Counted from the stretch's first letter, positions 23,112-35,367 are shown. The stretch is 64,000 nt of DNA from Mallotus nudiflorus (GCA_947683625.1 CANTUR010000460.1:1231001-1295000), one strand, 5' to 3'. The notes: a model not told the origin generated them from the letters alone. Made by a program: numbers and translations.

Positions 23112-25061
23112 CATTCCCTAAATCTCTCCAAATAAAATTCTTATGCTAGCTTTTAACTTTCTTACAAATATGCATCAATAGTTTGGTAGTTTGTATTGTA
23201 TACACTGAAATGGTAAATAACATAAAGTAAGGGTAATTCTTTCTATCAAAGATAAACTCCCATCATTCCACCTCAATATCTTTCTTTAGATTTATTCTAA
23301 CATCCCACTATAAGTGCTCCTAGTAATTCTTGTATGCAATAAAGGAACACCAAGGTATTTACCAAGGTCATTTTTCTTGGGAATACCTAAGTGACTTAAA
23401 ATCAACTTAACATCTTTAAGCTTAGTATATCTTGAAAAGAAAACTTGAGATTTAGCTAAGTTAACGCTTGAACCTAGCTTTTACAATAGGCATCCTATGC
23501 CTTTTTAATGCTTAGCACTTGCACAATAGATACTTCCCCAAATAAAAGAAGATCATCAACAAAAAAAAAATAGTAGAGGCCCTTTCTTGCTCAAATAAAT
23601 TGATTTCCAACTCCCTAAAACAACTTCCTTAGTAATATGTTGTGCTAATCTTTTAATGCACAAAATAAATATGTATGGTGATATAGGATCGCCTTGTTAT
23701 ATCCCTTTTAAAGGGTGAAAATTCTTTATTCTCTCTCCATTCCATAAAACCTCCACATATGGTAATGTGATTTATAATCAAGTATATTATGATGGAAATC
23801 TCGCATCCATTAGTGTAACTTTAATGAATTCCCACTCCAACATGCCAAAGGCTTTAGTTAAGTCTATTTTAATAACCATGAGCCTTTTTCCCCCTTGCTT
23901 CCTCTGCATAGAATTATTAATTTTTTGCACCAAAATAATATTATCAATAATGTTTTGACTCAGTGCTAAATTCATTTGAGTCGGACCTATCATCAAAGGA
24001 AGAATAGCCTTAATTCTATTAACCATTAATTTGGTAATGGTTTTATAGATGGTGTTACATGAGTTGATGGGGCGATATTCCTATAATAAGAGTACATTAT
24101 TTGTTTTTAGGATTAAGACAATACGTGTCTTATTCACTGTTGAAGGGGTTGTGGTACTTGCAAACACAACTTTTATAAAAGAGAAAAATGACCGCTCCAC
24201 CTTTGCCATTGAGTTTAAAAGAAACCCGCCTGTAAACCATCAACTCTCAAAGCTATAAATGACTCATGTCAAATATTACTCCTTTCTTCCTTATCAATCA
24301 CCTTTGCCATTAAGGATCCCATCATCTCATCAAAATCTTTAGGAAATTAATTTTGGATTTCATAATTTGGGAAGTATTGTTATTTTGCTAATAACTTTTT
24401 TTAAAAAAGTTAATGGTTTATCTCCTCTTGATCATTCATTATATCACCTTTTTCATTTTTGAACTGCACTATTTGGTTTCACCTTCTTCTACTTATGGTG
24501 AGTTGGTGAAAATATTTTATGTTCTTATCATCTCCAAGTATCTAGTTAACTCTAGACTTTTGCATCTAATAAATTTTCTCTTAACCCATCTCATTTTCTA
24601 ATTCATTCTTCATGTGTGACTCTAATTCAATCAGGTTTCTTGATTTATGTCATTAAAGCTTTTTGAATCCCACCTAGATAAGCCAAAATTCTCTTTTTTC
24701 TACTGAAGATATTGCCAAAACATTTTTTTTCCCATTCCCTAGCTACTTCAATATATTTCGGCATAACTTCCAGATAGTTCATATCCTAATGCCAATTTTC
24801 ATCATAGAAGTCTACCAACATATGTGTTCAACCAAGCCACCTAGAACTTAAAAGGTTGATTCATTACTTTACATGTAGTTTTTGATAAAGCTTTAACAAA
24901 GATAGTGGTTTGAGCAAAGCTTTTAGTAAGTAAAGGACCATCGATTCAAAAAATTGCTTCATCCAATGGTTATTGCAAATTGCCTTGTCCAACCTTTTAA
25001 ATAAAGTGCCTCTTGACCAAGTGAATTGAGGACCAACAAAACCTAGGTTATACATACCCAT

Positions 25062-25905
25062 ATATGAGTGGTACTAATGTGTGTTAAGGATGTGGAGGTG
25101 GCTCTAAAATGGTAATGCATGCTTTAAGGGATTGTATACATGCTAAGCTTCTTTATAATAAGTTAGTACAGGTGAATGATAGTGCAACATTATTCTCTAT
25201 AAGAATAAATGATTGGCTCAAAGATAATTTAAAGATAAAAGATGCAACATAGTTTATAGTCAGTTAGGATTGCATCTTTATGGCGATGGTTTGGTAATTA
25301 TGGTACCAGAGAAATCATGCAATTTTTAAACTAGATAAATGGATTGGTGACAAGCTTAAAGATCTTATGTCTCAAGCTAAGGAAATTTCAAATGTCTTAA
25401 TGAGGTTTGGACAACTTGACATTGTTGATAGGTTATTTGGAATCGAACAAGTGAGAACTGGGTGAATGCTAATACTGATGGGGCTTGAAGCAGATCTCTC
25501 AACTTATCAACTATAGGTAGGGTAATTCAAGACATATGTGGTAAATGGTTAGGTGACTTTGTGATGAGCATTAGGGTTTGCTTTATTACTACAATAAAGT
25601 TTTTTGGTATTAAGGAAATGTTGTCATTGCCATAGGATCTAATATATAAAAAATTCATCTAGAAGTTAACAACAGTTATGCCATTTGGCTCTTGAAACAA
25701 AATAGTATCAGAACCAACGGGTACCCCCATTTGATTATAACAATCCACGCGATGGTAAAGCAAACATGGAAGTGAAGATTTAACATATCTACAAAGAAGC
25801 CTACTATACAATACATTATATGGCTAAGTATGCTAAAAATTTGGGAATTGGAAGCCATAGGTTTAAACAACCCCCTATAGGAGTTATTGCTTTAGTTGAA
25901 CCATA
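25062..25905 (+). pseudogene. LINE 3' part: zf-RVT and RNase H (RVT_3) remnant
   Basis: Plus-strand translation gives VMHALRDCIHAKLLYNKLVQ (zf-RVT end, about 25110-25170), then WVNANTDGA (25459-25490), IGRVIQDICGKWLGDFVMSI and, nearer the end, HIYKEAYYTIHYMAKYAKNL and a QPPIGVIALVEP tail. These are the hallmarks of the type I RNase H that ends many plant LINEs. Stops and frameshifts are present. It lies next to the endonuclease end of the minus-strand LINE, so the two pieces belong to different insertions. Confidence 0.8.
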
Positions 25906-26101
25906 ATAGACTAGGAGTTACCCATTATTATTTAGTTCCTTTGTAATTTTCGTCTTAGGCTAATGCTTCAATTCCGATCAAGAAAACTATAATTTTAAAT
26001 AGTTAATTTAAACTTACTAATTATTTTGCTAATAAATCCCAGACATTTATGCCAATATCAATCTCAATAATTTCACCGATATTAGCAAAGGTACTCATGC
26101 C

Positions 26102-26407
26102 TAAGAGTGGCCACGATTCACTGAAACACCAGCTCTGGTTCAAAACTAGTGCTTCATGGTTTAACCAAAGGTGGAGTCAGATTGAAACCGTCCCACTTTG
26201 GTTCAAAGCATATTCTTATTCGATCGATTTTGGTTCAACTTGCTGATTCGACATGTTGATTTCCTTTTTTTTAAAACTTTTCAATTTTGAACCGAAAGCC
26301 CTAAACTGGTCATCTCCCAGTTCTGAGTTTAATCAACTTCAGTTATGATTTTGAACATGCCAATTTCAGTCCGGTTCTGGGCTCAAACTAGCTTATGGCC
26401 AACCCTA
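26102..26407. mobile_element. Non-autonomous hAT-type MITE, 306 bp
   Basis: Ends read TAAGAGTGGCCA (left) and, reverse-complemented, TAGGGTTGGCCATAA (right), a hAT-like imperfect terminal repeat. Flanks are CTCATGCC (26094-26101) and CTCATGCT (26408-26415), an 8-bp target duplication with one mismatch. The subterminal sequence is rich in GGTTC/GAACC motifs, as usual for plant hAT elements. No coding capacity. Confidence 0.75.
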
Positions 26408-26787
26408 CTCATGCTAACATCAAACTTAATAACATCACTAATATATTTTTTCAATGTTTTGGATTTGAATTTTTTTATGTTTTATATGTAAATTTTCCTT
26501 TTTTTGTTAGAGTTTTTTTTGTGATAATTTTTGATGTAATTTTTGAGTAAAGACTAATGCAAACCAAGCAGTTGAGTTGGATTCTCAATAGTCAAGATAT
26601 ATTTGCATAAAGGGTATGTAATTAATTCTACCTAAGGTTTGACCAAACTCACTATTTTGTCTCTATATTTTTATAAATCAATTAAATCCTCTTCAATTTT
26701 TATTTTATTAACTATTTCCCTTCAGTTAGGTTTTTGCAGTGTAAACAATTAGTTTTAGATTAAAATTTTTTTTTTACCTTTTTGCAA

Positions 26788-28522
26788 CAAAAATTTAGAC
26801 TATTACTTAGTTACTTTTATTAAATTACATTTTTTTCATATAAAAATTAAAACTTCTCATTCCATTATATATTCAAGTATACCCACAATTCATATACAAT
26901 TTTTTCCATTCTTATTAACTTCAATTTTTTGCAATTGAACAAAAGAGAGATTGAGCCAAAAATAAAGAAAAAAAATGAAAAAGAGATCAACATTATGAGA
27001 AAATCCAGAGAAAGCATGAAGAAGAAGAAAAAAAAAATATTTTTTTTGGGGCACTCTCCGTCATATGGGCATGTACTTTTAACCTTTTTTTCTTTTTTGA
27101 TTTGGGTTGTAACATTTAGGTTATTTTTTCATTCTTTTTGTATTTATATTTATTTTATAAATAGAAATTAATTGATAAAAAAATTATTTATCAAATTTAT
27201 GTGAAATGCCAAAAAAAAAAATCAAACTCATAAATTAAAATTACTAGAAATCAAAAACAAGATCACAAATAATACAACAACAATCCCATTATTTACCAAG
27301 AACAAATAACACTAAAGCAAATAACTAAGATCATAGATTTGTTTTCTTCAAAACAACCACCGCCACAAGAAATCAAAAATCCAAAAAGCTCAAATATCGT
27401 CGATGGCACAAATAACAATCAAGATAACAATTTTTCCTGCCCACAGTAAAGTCTCCAAAAGCCATCTTTGGTGACAAACAAGTGGTGGTAATAGGTTACA
27501 ACATCAGCTAGCGGTGACAACTAGAGGTGGTAGCAAGCGATGGCATTAGTTGGTGGCGACAACATTAAAGGGTTGCAATAGGTGGTGACAAGTGGTGGGC
27601 TATAGGGGTGGTTGCATGTGATGACGGGTTTGGGTGAGAGAGAGAAATAGAGATGAAAAGATGGAGTTTGGTTGTGAGAGATACAAGAATAATAATAATA
27701 AGATGAAGAAGAAGAAGAAGAAGAAGAAGAAGTGTGGATTAGAAAATGATGGCGTTTGGTTGTGAGAGAAATGGAGTGTGAATGATAAAAAGATAAAGTG
27801 ATTTTTTAGGGTTTAATGACATTTATAAAATTCTGTATAATTATTAATATTTTAATATTAATTATTCTCTTTAATTAAAATTATATTCCAAAAATTAACA
27901 GTATATTCAAGTCCGAAGCTTTGCCAAGTATCTCTAGATCTCAGTAGCTCTGTTTGAAGATAAGGGGTTATGGCTTTATGTAGATGTAGACAAGAAACTT
28001 TTGTCTCGTCTTCCTTGTCCTTGTAATGTTGGTATAAATGGTGTTGTTATATGTACGGATGTATTTATTTGGTAAAAATGAGGATGGAAATTGAAATCGA
28101 AATTGAGATAAATAATTTTGATTTTTAGTGTTTGGTGGAATAAAATTGATGTAAAAATGAAAATGTGATTCTTTTATAAATGAAAATCATTGTTTCTCTC
28201 TTATTTTTAAGGAAGAACTTTTAATTTTTTTAAAAATCAAGTCAAATTAATTATAAATTGGTCAAATATTTAAATATTAATATTTATTTTTAAATATATA
28301 AATGAAACATATAAATTAATAAAAATATGCATTAAATATTTGAATAAAAAAATATTTATCAAAAGTAAATAATTTATATATATTTTTTAAAAAATTATAA
28401 TAATATTTTTATAAATAAATATTTTATATTATATAATTATAATATTAATTTTTAATATATAAAGTAATTATAATGTTAATTTTTATATTAAAAAATTTTA
28501 ATTGTTAAAATAATCACCATTT
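26788..28522. repeat. 1.73-kb dispersed repeat, copy A (uninterrupted)
   Basis: From AAATTTAGACTATTACTT to the AATTGTTAAAATAAT block this matches copy B (31739-36219) almost throughout once copy B's 2.7-kb insertion is removed. It contains a G-rich segment with repeated GTGGTGG-type motifs (about 27480-27620), a (GAA)n tract (27704-27732) and an AT-rich 3' third with a GTGTTTGG motif. No protein domain is seen. The nature of the element (non-autonomous DNA transposon or other) is open; I found no convincing terminal repeats. Confidence 0.85.
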
Positions 28523-28580
28523 CTTAGAACAACTAAATACTTTTTTTTTTAATTTTCATTATCTCATTTTTGTTTCAGCA

Positions 28581-28817
28581 ATGGGAATTTATCTATCTTT
28601 GGAAGCTACCACAATGTCTCAATCGGCGGCGCATCGTCAACAATGCAAACCTCCACAACGTGTTGGGCAAGAAAATCTAACTGAAGAGACCATGACTGAC
28701 CCAGCTACAGGTTTTTTCAAAGTTGATGATGATCCTCTCTGTGCAGAACTTTCTCTATCTGAGGATAGGGATCAAGCTTGTAGCCAAGCCCATATTCAAG
28801 TTAGAAGACGCCTATAG
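28581..28817 (+). CDS. Orphan exon-like ORF, 78 residues
   Basis: Composition is clearly less AT-rich than the flanks. The ATG follows TTTTTGTTTCAG directly, a strong splice-acceptor-like sequence, so this may be a terminal exon rather than a full gene. The product is hydrophilic and acidic in the middle (TDPATGFFKVDDDPLCAEL) with no signal peptide or membrane segment, ending in RRRL. I do not recognise the family. Copy A of the 1.73-kb repeat ends 58 bp upstream, so upstream exons could have been separated or lost by that insertion. An independent small gene is equally possible. Confidence 0.4.
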   Translation: MGIYLSLEATTMSQSAAHRQQCKPPQRVGQENLTEETMTDPATGFFKVDDDPLCAELSLSEDRDQACSQAHIQVRRRL

Positions 28818-29579
28818 AGCCGGATCATTTTAACTCAATCGGTGAAGATTTGGTTTCATCAATATTATATATATTTTTGTTGTGACATATTTTATTTCGG
28901 TTAATTGCTGTCGTCTTCTTGTTTTTCCTTTCCCAAGTATACTATCTTTACGTAGAGAAACAATGTGAAGACAAAGTGGCACTCATATGTATGTTAGTCA
29001 AATTAAATGTTCCCATTAACAAAAAATAAATAAATAAATTTGAAAAAGGATAGATGTCAGTCAGTTATCCAATTTTTTTTTTAAGAATTTAGTTTTGATG
29101 GTAAGTAAAACTTTTTTTTAATCAACGATTTGATATAATATCTTAATTTTTAATTAAATACATTTATCAATTATGAATTTAGATAGCAAATTCAATTAGA
29201 ATCAGTTTTAATAAATTAAATATCAATATAAATATGGATGTCAATATATAAAAGTTTTTTAATAATTTATTCCAGTTCAATAATTATAACAATTTTAAAT
29301 AATTCAAATTATTTGTAAATAAGTTGAGTGAATTTGATCCGGAAAATATATATATTTTTTAGTTTATTTTTTATATAAAATTTATATTTTTATTATCGGT
29401 AGCGGTAAATAATTTTTAATTAATCACACAGATAAAAAAAGATGTTGAATTAATTTAAAATCTACATTTTAAATTCCCTAGGCACTTCCTCACTAGAGCA
29501 TCTAAAGCCACATTTAGCTACCAATTTAACAACAAAAGGCAAAGGATAGCACCCTGACGCTCAAAACAAAAGAAAAAAA

Positions 29580-29978
29580 ATGGAGACTTCAACAACAGTA
29601 GAAGATAAGAGGAGAAGAAGAAGAAGAAGCGAAGATACCAATAATGTTCTATACAGTCCTTGCCATTTCTGCGAAAAGCTTGTCAAGTCCATGCTTAAGT
29701 GCTTGGGATACGACCCAACTACAACAGCTGATTGTGCTCATCCTGATGACCCACAACAAGAAATGAAAACCAATGTACTACCTCTCTCTTCCACTCTTTG
29801 TATTTGTATATATATGATCCACCCATGATTAAATATCACTTGTACTTACTAAATGTTGTGTAAATATGCATAACAAATGCAGGAGGAGTACAGTGGATCA
29901 AGTGCAGTGGTAAAATCAGCCAGAAGTGTACCACCACGACCACCTGTAAGCAAGGGGAAAGGTGGTCAAATCAGCTAG
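29580..29978 (+). CDS. PROPEP-like precursor of a plant elicitor peptide, 2 exons, 96 residues
   Basis: Exon 1 is 29580-29774 and exon 2 is 29883-29978, joined by a 108-bp GT-AG intron (AAT|GTACTACC ... AAATGCAG|GAG) in phase 0. The 96-residue product has an Arg run (residues 11-16), an amphipathic helix-like segment ending SMLKCLG (about 37-43), an acidic middle and a basic Pro-rich C-terminus ending PPVSKGKGGQIS. Arabidopsis PROPEPs have the same plan: about 90-110 residues, a helical segment ending LKCLG, no signal peptide, and a C-terminal basic peptide ending SSGxxGxxN. Here the last residue is Ser rather than Asn/His, and SK replaces SS. In the family the C-terminal ~23 residues are released on damage and sensed by PEPR receptor kinases to amplify immunity. 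Assignment rests on architecture and short motifs. Confidence 0.65.
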
Positions 29979-31491
29979 CTAGCTAACCAATTATTTGAAT
30001 GTTATGTTAATTTTTTTTTTAACATGTTATGTTAATTACTTCACCCCTTCTTTTTTTTCACTTTTGATAACTTGTTTTAATGTGTTTTCTCTTCTCTACC
30101 TTTTTGTTGAACAACAAACATAAATTATATTAGATATAAAATATCATATGGATAAAACTCAATACATGTTGAAGGGCTAATACATGGATAAAGCTCAAGT
30201 TTATTGGTTCAAGTCTATTGGACGTCAACTTTAGGGTAGAAACCCTTTTGTGTTGAGGAAAAAGGAAATCTTACCGAGAAGCAGCATCGGTGTCGGTAGA
30301 AGCAAGCTGATGCACAGCGATCAGTTACATTTCATCAAACCAATTTTGCTTGAGCTAGTGATGCCTTGGACTGAGGCTGATGACATTGTCCAAACAAAGG
30401 AGAAGCAGCTTCAAGCTTGGTAGATCCATCATCAAAAAGCATTGGATGTTGATCTTCTCTGGAAACATCGATCTCCATTTAGCAAAGGAAGATCGGAGAT
30501 TTGTTTTCATAGCCCAAATTCAGAAGCTCAAAACGCTCTGGATTTTGATCCAGTTGCAAGCAAAACAAAGGACATCAACAGCGGTAGAGACAGCAACAAC
30601 CAGATACACCTCAATAATCCAGCTGAGACAGAGGGCGGTAGTCTTGCCAAACCATCTGCAGCAAAAAGCTATCAATATCAAAGCTATCAACAACAAGATT
30701 ATGAAAATACAATTATTAGTTAAAAACTTAAAAAAATAGAAAGATAAAAAAGTAAGGGGATGAATATTGGTTAAACCTAGTAGCTATTCCATGCGTAAAC
30801 CACTGTTTTTCTAAGGCTATGGTAAAGACACTGTTGATTGAGAGAATGAGTACATCTATAATAAGGTATCAAGTTTTTCTTGTAAAAAATACAATATTAA
30901 ATATTTAATTAAACATTGGTTATATTTAATTAAACATTGGTGAAGAATGATGTTTTCTCTTCTTTACTGCTTCTTGTGTCTTATCATTTTATAATCTTTA
31001 AGTTTGTATTTAGACTCTAGAGCTTCTTTCAATTGTAATTTTAAGGTTACTATTTTGTTGAATTTTATATATATAGAGAGAGAGAAAGAGAGAGAGAGAA
31101 TGATAATGACAATGATAATATAAATAATATAATATAATGTATGGAATTGAATATGAATTCTAAACTCTGATCTTAAATGCTCAACTATATAAAAGGCTAA
31201 AGAATATATATATTTTTTAAAATAAGTAGACTATATCACTTTTCTGTTTTTTACCCCTTTTTTGGCCAAATTTTCTGTTTTTTAATCTAAACAGCCACCA
31301 TGAATGATATTTCATTTTCTTGCCAAAAGAGTTATTCAATAATATCATCAATTAGGAGTCTATGCCATGGACTATGTGGACTATATTCAAAATCTTTCAC
31401 TAAATTATTATTATAGCAAACATTGAGAGGATGCAATGACGATAGCTGCCCAACATCAAAATTCTACAAGTGGGTGGGGGCACAACAAGCC
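29979..31491. other. Spacer with unrecognised ORF region and GA microsatellite
   Basis: Overlapping open frames at 30380-30739 (plus strand, two frames) are in a stretch of near-coding composition but match nothing I recognise. A GA-rich tract lies at 31074-31100. Otherwise AT-rich. Confidence 0.4.
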
Positions 31492-31499
31492 ACAACAAG
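31492..31499. repeat. hAT target-site duplication, left copy
   Basis: ACAACAAG, identical to 43397-43404 on the other side of the hAT element. Confidence 0.9.
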
Positions 31500-32922
31500 T
31501 AGTGTTGTGCATCGGCGGGTTTGGAAGTCTGGGCATGAAAACCGCACGGACTCGGAAGTGTAATTAAAGGGACCAAACCGACTATATTTGAAAACAGAAA
31601 CTTTTAGATCGAAAAATCAAAATTATCGGGTTGGTTCAGTTCGACAACTCAAACTAGACTTTTATGGGTTGGATCTTAAAATTGAACGTTCAGGATAAAA
31701 ATTCAGAGACTTTATAATATATTGGGTCAAGTCCATTACAAAAAATTTAGACTATTACTTGGTTATTTTTATTAAATTACATTTTTTTCATATAAAAATT
31801 AAAACTTCTCATTCCATTATATATTCAAGTATACCCACAATTCATATACAATTTTTTCCATTCTTATTAACTTCAATTTTTTGCAATTGAACAAAAGAGA
31901 GATTGACCCAAAAATAATGAAAAAAAAAAAAAGAAAGAAAAAGAGATCAACATTATGAGAAAATCCAGAGAAAGCATGGAGAAGAAGAAAAAAAATATTT
32001 TTTTTGGGGCACTCTCCATCATATTGGCATGTACTTTAACTTTTTTTCTTTTTTGATTTGGGTTGTAACATTTAGGTTATTTTTTCATTCTTTTTGTATT
32101 TATATTTATTTTATAAATAGAAATTAATTGATAAAAAAATTATTTATCAAATTTATGTGAAATGCCAAAAAAAAAATCAAACTCATAAATTAAAATTACT
32201 AGAAATCAAAAACAAGATCACAAATAATACAACAACAATCTCATTATTTATTAAGAACAAATAACACTAAAGCAAATAACTAAGATCATATATTTGTTTT
32301 CTTCAAAACAACCACCGCCACAAGAAATCAAAAATCTAAAAAGCTCAAATATTAGCAATGGCACAAATAACAATCAAGATAACAATTTTTCCCGCCCTCA
32401 CTAAAGTCTCCAAAAGCCATCTTTGGTGACAAACAAGTGGTGGCAATAAATTACAAAGCTAGTTAGAGGTGGTAGCAAGCGATGGTATTAGTTGGTGGCG
32501 ACAACATTAAAGGGTTGCAGTAGGTGGTGACAAGTGGTGGGTTGTAGGGGTGGTTGCAGGTGATGACGGGTTTGGGTGAGAAAGAGAAATAAAGACGAAA
32601 AGATGGAGTTTGGTTGTGAGAGAGACAAGAATAATAAGAAGAAGAAAAAGTTTGGATTAGAAAATGATGGCGTTTGAGTGTAAGGGAAATGGAGTGTGAA
32701 TGATAAAAGGATAAAGTGATTTTTTAAGGGTTTAATGACATTTATAAAATTTGATATAATTATTAATATTTTAATATTAATTATTCTCTTTAATTAATAT
32801 AATATTCTAAAAATTAACAGTATATTTAAGTTCGAAGCTTTGTCAAGGATCTTTAGATCTCAATAGCTCTGTTTGAAGATAAGGGGTCATGGCTTTATAT
32901 AGATGCAAACAAGAAACCTTTG

Positions 32923-33222
32923 TGTCACGGGCTTAGAGTTTTAGTGCAGGGACATTCACCCGTGCGGCACCCCGGGCCTCCCGCATACTCGAGGTTAAGT
33001 CTTTTCCATCTCCAATGCTCACTGTTTTCGTCCTCCCATGGGCTCATAAGGGGAGCGGGGATAGTTCCTGACCAGTGTGGTGCCTAATCAGCATGCCTAT
33101 CTGAGGAATGGACGACTGCTCGGCACGTACTCACACCCTTTTTGCTATCCTACATCCCACATTAAGCACAATCAGCAAGCATCTCGCGCAGTCCTGCGTG
33201 TCACGACAAACGGTTCGTGACA
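32923..33222 (-). repeat. TRIM/TR-GAG LTR copy 1 (full, 300 bp)
   Basis: Begins TGTCACGGGC and ends GGTTCGTGACA on the plus strand. The polypurine tract of the minus-strand element lies just right of it (33223-33234). Confidence 0.9.
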
Positions 33223-33556
33223 TTCTCCCCCACTTGATTTCACAACGTCCTCGTTGCGTGAGGAAGATTCCTCCCCCTTTTCTTTTTAATTGGCTAGGAT
33301 TTATGCGTAATTCCCTACCTACTCGCCCTCTTACACTAAGGCTGCGATCCACTTGCAACTACCCTCTGCTGCTCAGGGCGTGCCAGTACGGATATGAGTG
33401 CTTGGCGAACTTTCACTATGTCTTCCTGCCTACTCGTCCTCATCTCAATCTCGTTATAGGGGACCCACTTGTGAGCACCCCTTTCATCGACCCGCCTGCA
33501 TGGTAAAAAGCGCTTGACAAACTCGCAGCTAGCACACAACCGGCTCTGATACCATT

Positions 33557-33640
33557 TATCACGGGCTCAGAGTTTTAGCGCAGGGACATTCACCCGTGCG
33601 GCACCCCAGGCCTCTTGCATACCCGAGGTTAATCCTTTTC
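33557..33640 (-). repeat. TRIM/TR-GAG LTR copy 2 (truncated, 84 bp)
   Basis: Matches the first 84 bases of copy 1, except the first dinucleotide is TA rather than TG, then switches abruptly into gag coding sequence after CCTTTTC. The primer-binding site is intact on its left. Confidence 0.88.
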
Positions 33641-34681
33641 AGGCTTAGAGTTGTTGTTGAAGGATCTTTGATTGCCTTTATTGAAGTCCCTCTTTTGAAC
33701 TCCTCCACTCTTTGCCGAGCTAGGTTTCTTACCCTTGTCCTGAGCGGAGTAGTCCTTGAGGTTCTCCACAGTAGCAATTGCCTCATCAAAGGACTGAACT
33801 CCTCGCTGATCAAGTTCTAGTTTAACCCAATCCTTCAACTCATTTTTGAAATCAAAGAAGAGTTGATTATCAGATAGGTTCATGGCTTCAAGCATCAAGG
33901 TGGTGAATTCCTTGACGTGGTCAGAAATGCTACCTGTTTGCCTCAACCGTCGTAGCTTGCTGAGTACCCCTTCACTAGCATTGCGAGGCATGAAATGTTT
34001 ACGGAGTTCGACCTTAAAATGTTCGAACGTGTTGATTATGCAAAGCCCCTTTTCCCTATCAGCATGCTTTCTTCTCCACCAGAGCTTAGCAGCATCCCTT
34101 ATAAAAATGGTAGCATTGCTAATTTTTAAGAAATCATCCGTGACGTTCATTACGACAAAATATTACTTGAGGCCGAATAAGAAGTTTTCCACCATAGTAG
34201 CGTTGCGAGTGCCATTATACATGGCAGGTTTAGGGACCTTTAAGCCATGTTGAGTCACGAAACTGGTTGTGGCAGCAATACTTGTCGAGGGTGGACTGCC
34301 TCGACGAAGAGTTTCTATCTCCCTACAAAGTTCTTTCACTTCATCTTGAAAGTTCCTTCGTAGTTCAGTAAACTCTTGGTTAAGGGAGCATAGTTCTCCC
34401 TTAAAGGCCTGGCCAAGTTCCTCTATCGTTGCCTTGGTAGCCTTAGTGATTTCTGCATTCTCATGAATGAGGTTGTCCACTTGATCTGTAAGCTCTCCCA
34501 CTTTCGAGTATACGCTAGTCAAGTCTCTCTCGAGGCTAGCAACTCAAGACTTTATGGGCTCACGTGTTGGAGCCTTAAATTTGCTTCGCCTGGATTATGA
34601 GCGCTGCTCTTCACGCCCACGGATCTGTTCGGGGCATTGCTCTTCCCCCAAACCAGTGACATGTCCTTCCTCACTTGCCAT
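33629..34681 (-). pseudogene. gag of the TR-GAG element, broken
   Basis: A start at 34681 gives MASEEGHVTGLGEEQ, then early stops; the frame resumes as a coiled-coil-like region (34163-34522: VDNLIHENAEITKATKATIE, ELRRNFQDEV) and shifts again into a clear Retrotrans_gag domain (33629-34150: DAAKLWWRRK, FKVELRKHFMP, KLRRLRQTGSI, VKLELDQRGV), ending in a Lys-rich tail. No zinc knuckle, protease, RT or integrase follows; the frame runs straight into truncated LTR 2. Several stops and at least one frameshift make it non-functional. Confidence 0.9.
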
Positions 34682-34735
34682 GTTCAAATCTCACAACTTG
34701 TGGTACCTAGGATTAACCATTGCTCTGATACCATT

Positions 34736-35035
34736 TGTCACGGGCTCAGAGTTTTAGCGTAGGGACATTCACCCGTGCAGCACCCCGGGCCTCCCCCATA
34801 CTCGAGGTTAAGCCTTTTCCATCTCCGATGCTCACTGGTTTTACCCTCCCATAGGCTCATTAAGGGAGCGGGGACAGCTCTAGACCAGTGTGGTATTTAA
34901 TCAGAGTGCCCATCCGAGGAATGGACGGCCACTCGACACGTACTCATACCTTTTTCGCTATCCCGCATCCCACATTAAGCACAACCAGCAAGCATCTCGT
35001 GCAGTCCTGCATGTCACGACAAACGGTTCGTGACA
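34736..35035 (-). repeat. TRIM/TR-GAG LTR copy 3 (full, 300 bp)
   Basis: TGTCACGGGC to GTTCGTGACA; acts as 5' LTR for gag on its left (primer site 34722-34733) and as 3' LTR for the unit on its right (polypurine tract at 35036-35047). Confidence 0.9.
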
Positions 35036-35367
35036 TTCTCCCCCACTTGATTTTGCAACATCCTCGTTGCGCGAGGAAGACTCCTCCCCCTTTTCTTTTT
35101 AATTGGTCAGGATTTGTGCGTAATTCCCTGCCTACTCGCCCTCTTACATTGAGGCTGTGATCCACTTACAACTACCCTCTGCTGCTCAGGGTGTGCCAGC
35201 GGATACGAGTGCTTGGTGAACTTTCACTGCGGCTTCCTGCCTACTCGTCCTCGTCTCAATCTCTTTATAGAGGACCCACTTACGAGCACCCTTTTCATCG
35301 ACCCGCCAGCGTGGTAAAGAGCGCTTGGCAAACTTGCAGCTAGCACACAACCGGCTTTGATACCATT

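Larger units (their letters stand above)
20400..25061 (-). mobile_element. LINE (non-LTR retrotransposon) remnant, interrupted by a solo LTR
   Basis: Read on the minus strand the order is endonuclease (24864-25061: GFVGPQFTWSRG), reverse transcriptase (23787-24026: NRIKAILPLMIGPTQMNLAL, IKIDLTKAF; then QGDPISPYIFILC at about 23650-23700 and the catalytic VDDLLLFG with DD at 23552-23557) and RT C-terminal text ending near 23117. The continuation is found beyond the inserted LTR, from 21059 leftward (RIKRYLK, EAFIMKIS, LLVKVITIKYG), which is the post-RT domain of plant LINEs. Stops and frameshifts are frequent, so it is inactive. Confidence 0.88.

Noticed and set aside
30380..30739. Two overlapping plus-strand frames of 119 and 93 codons
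   Set aside because: Neither frame shows a recognisable motif, and the two compete for the same DNA; kept only as a note in the spacer entry.
33108..33506. 132-codon plus-strand frame in the LTR array
   Set aside because: It spans LTR 1 and the non-coding internal region, and similar frames recur in each LTR copy; it reflects the repeat, not a gene.
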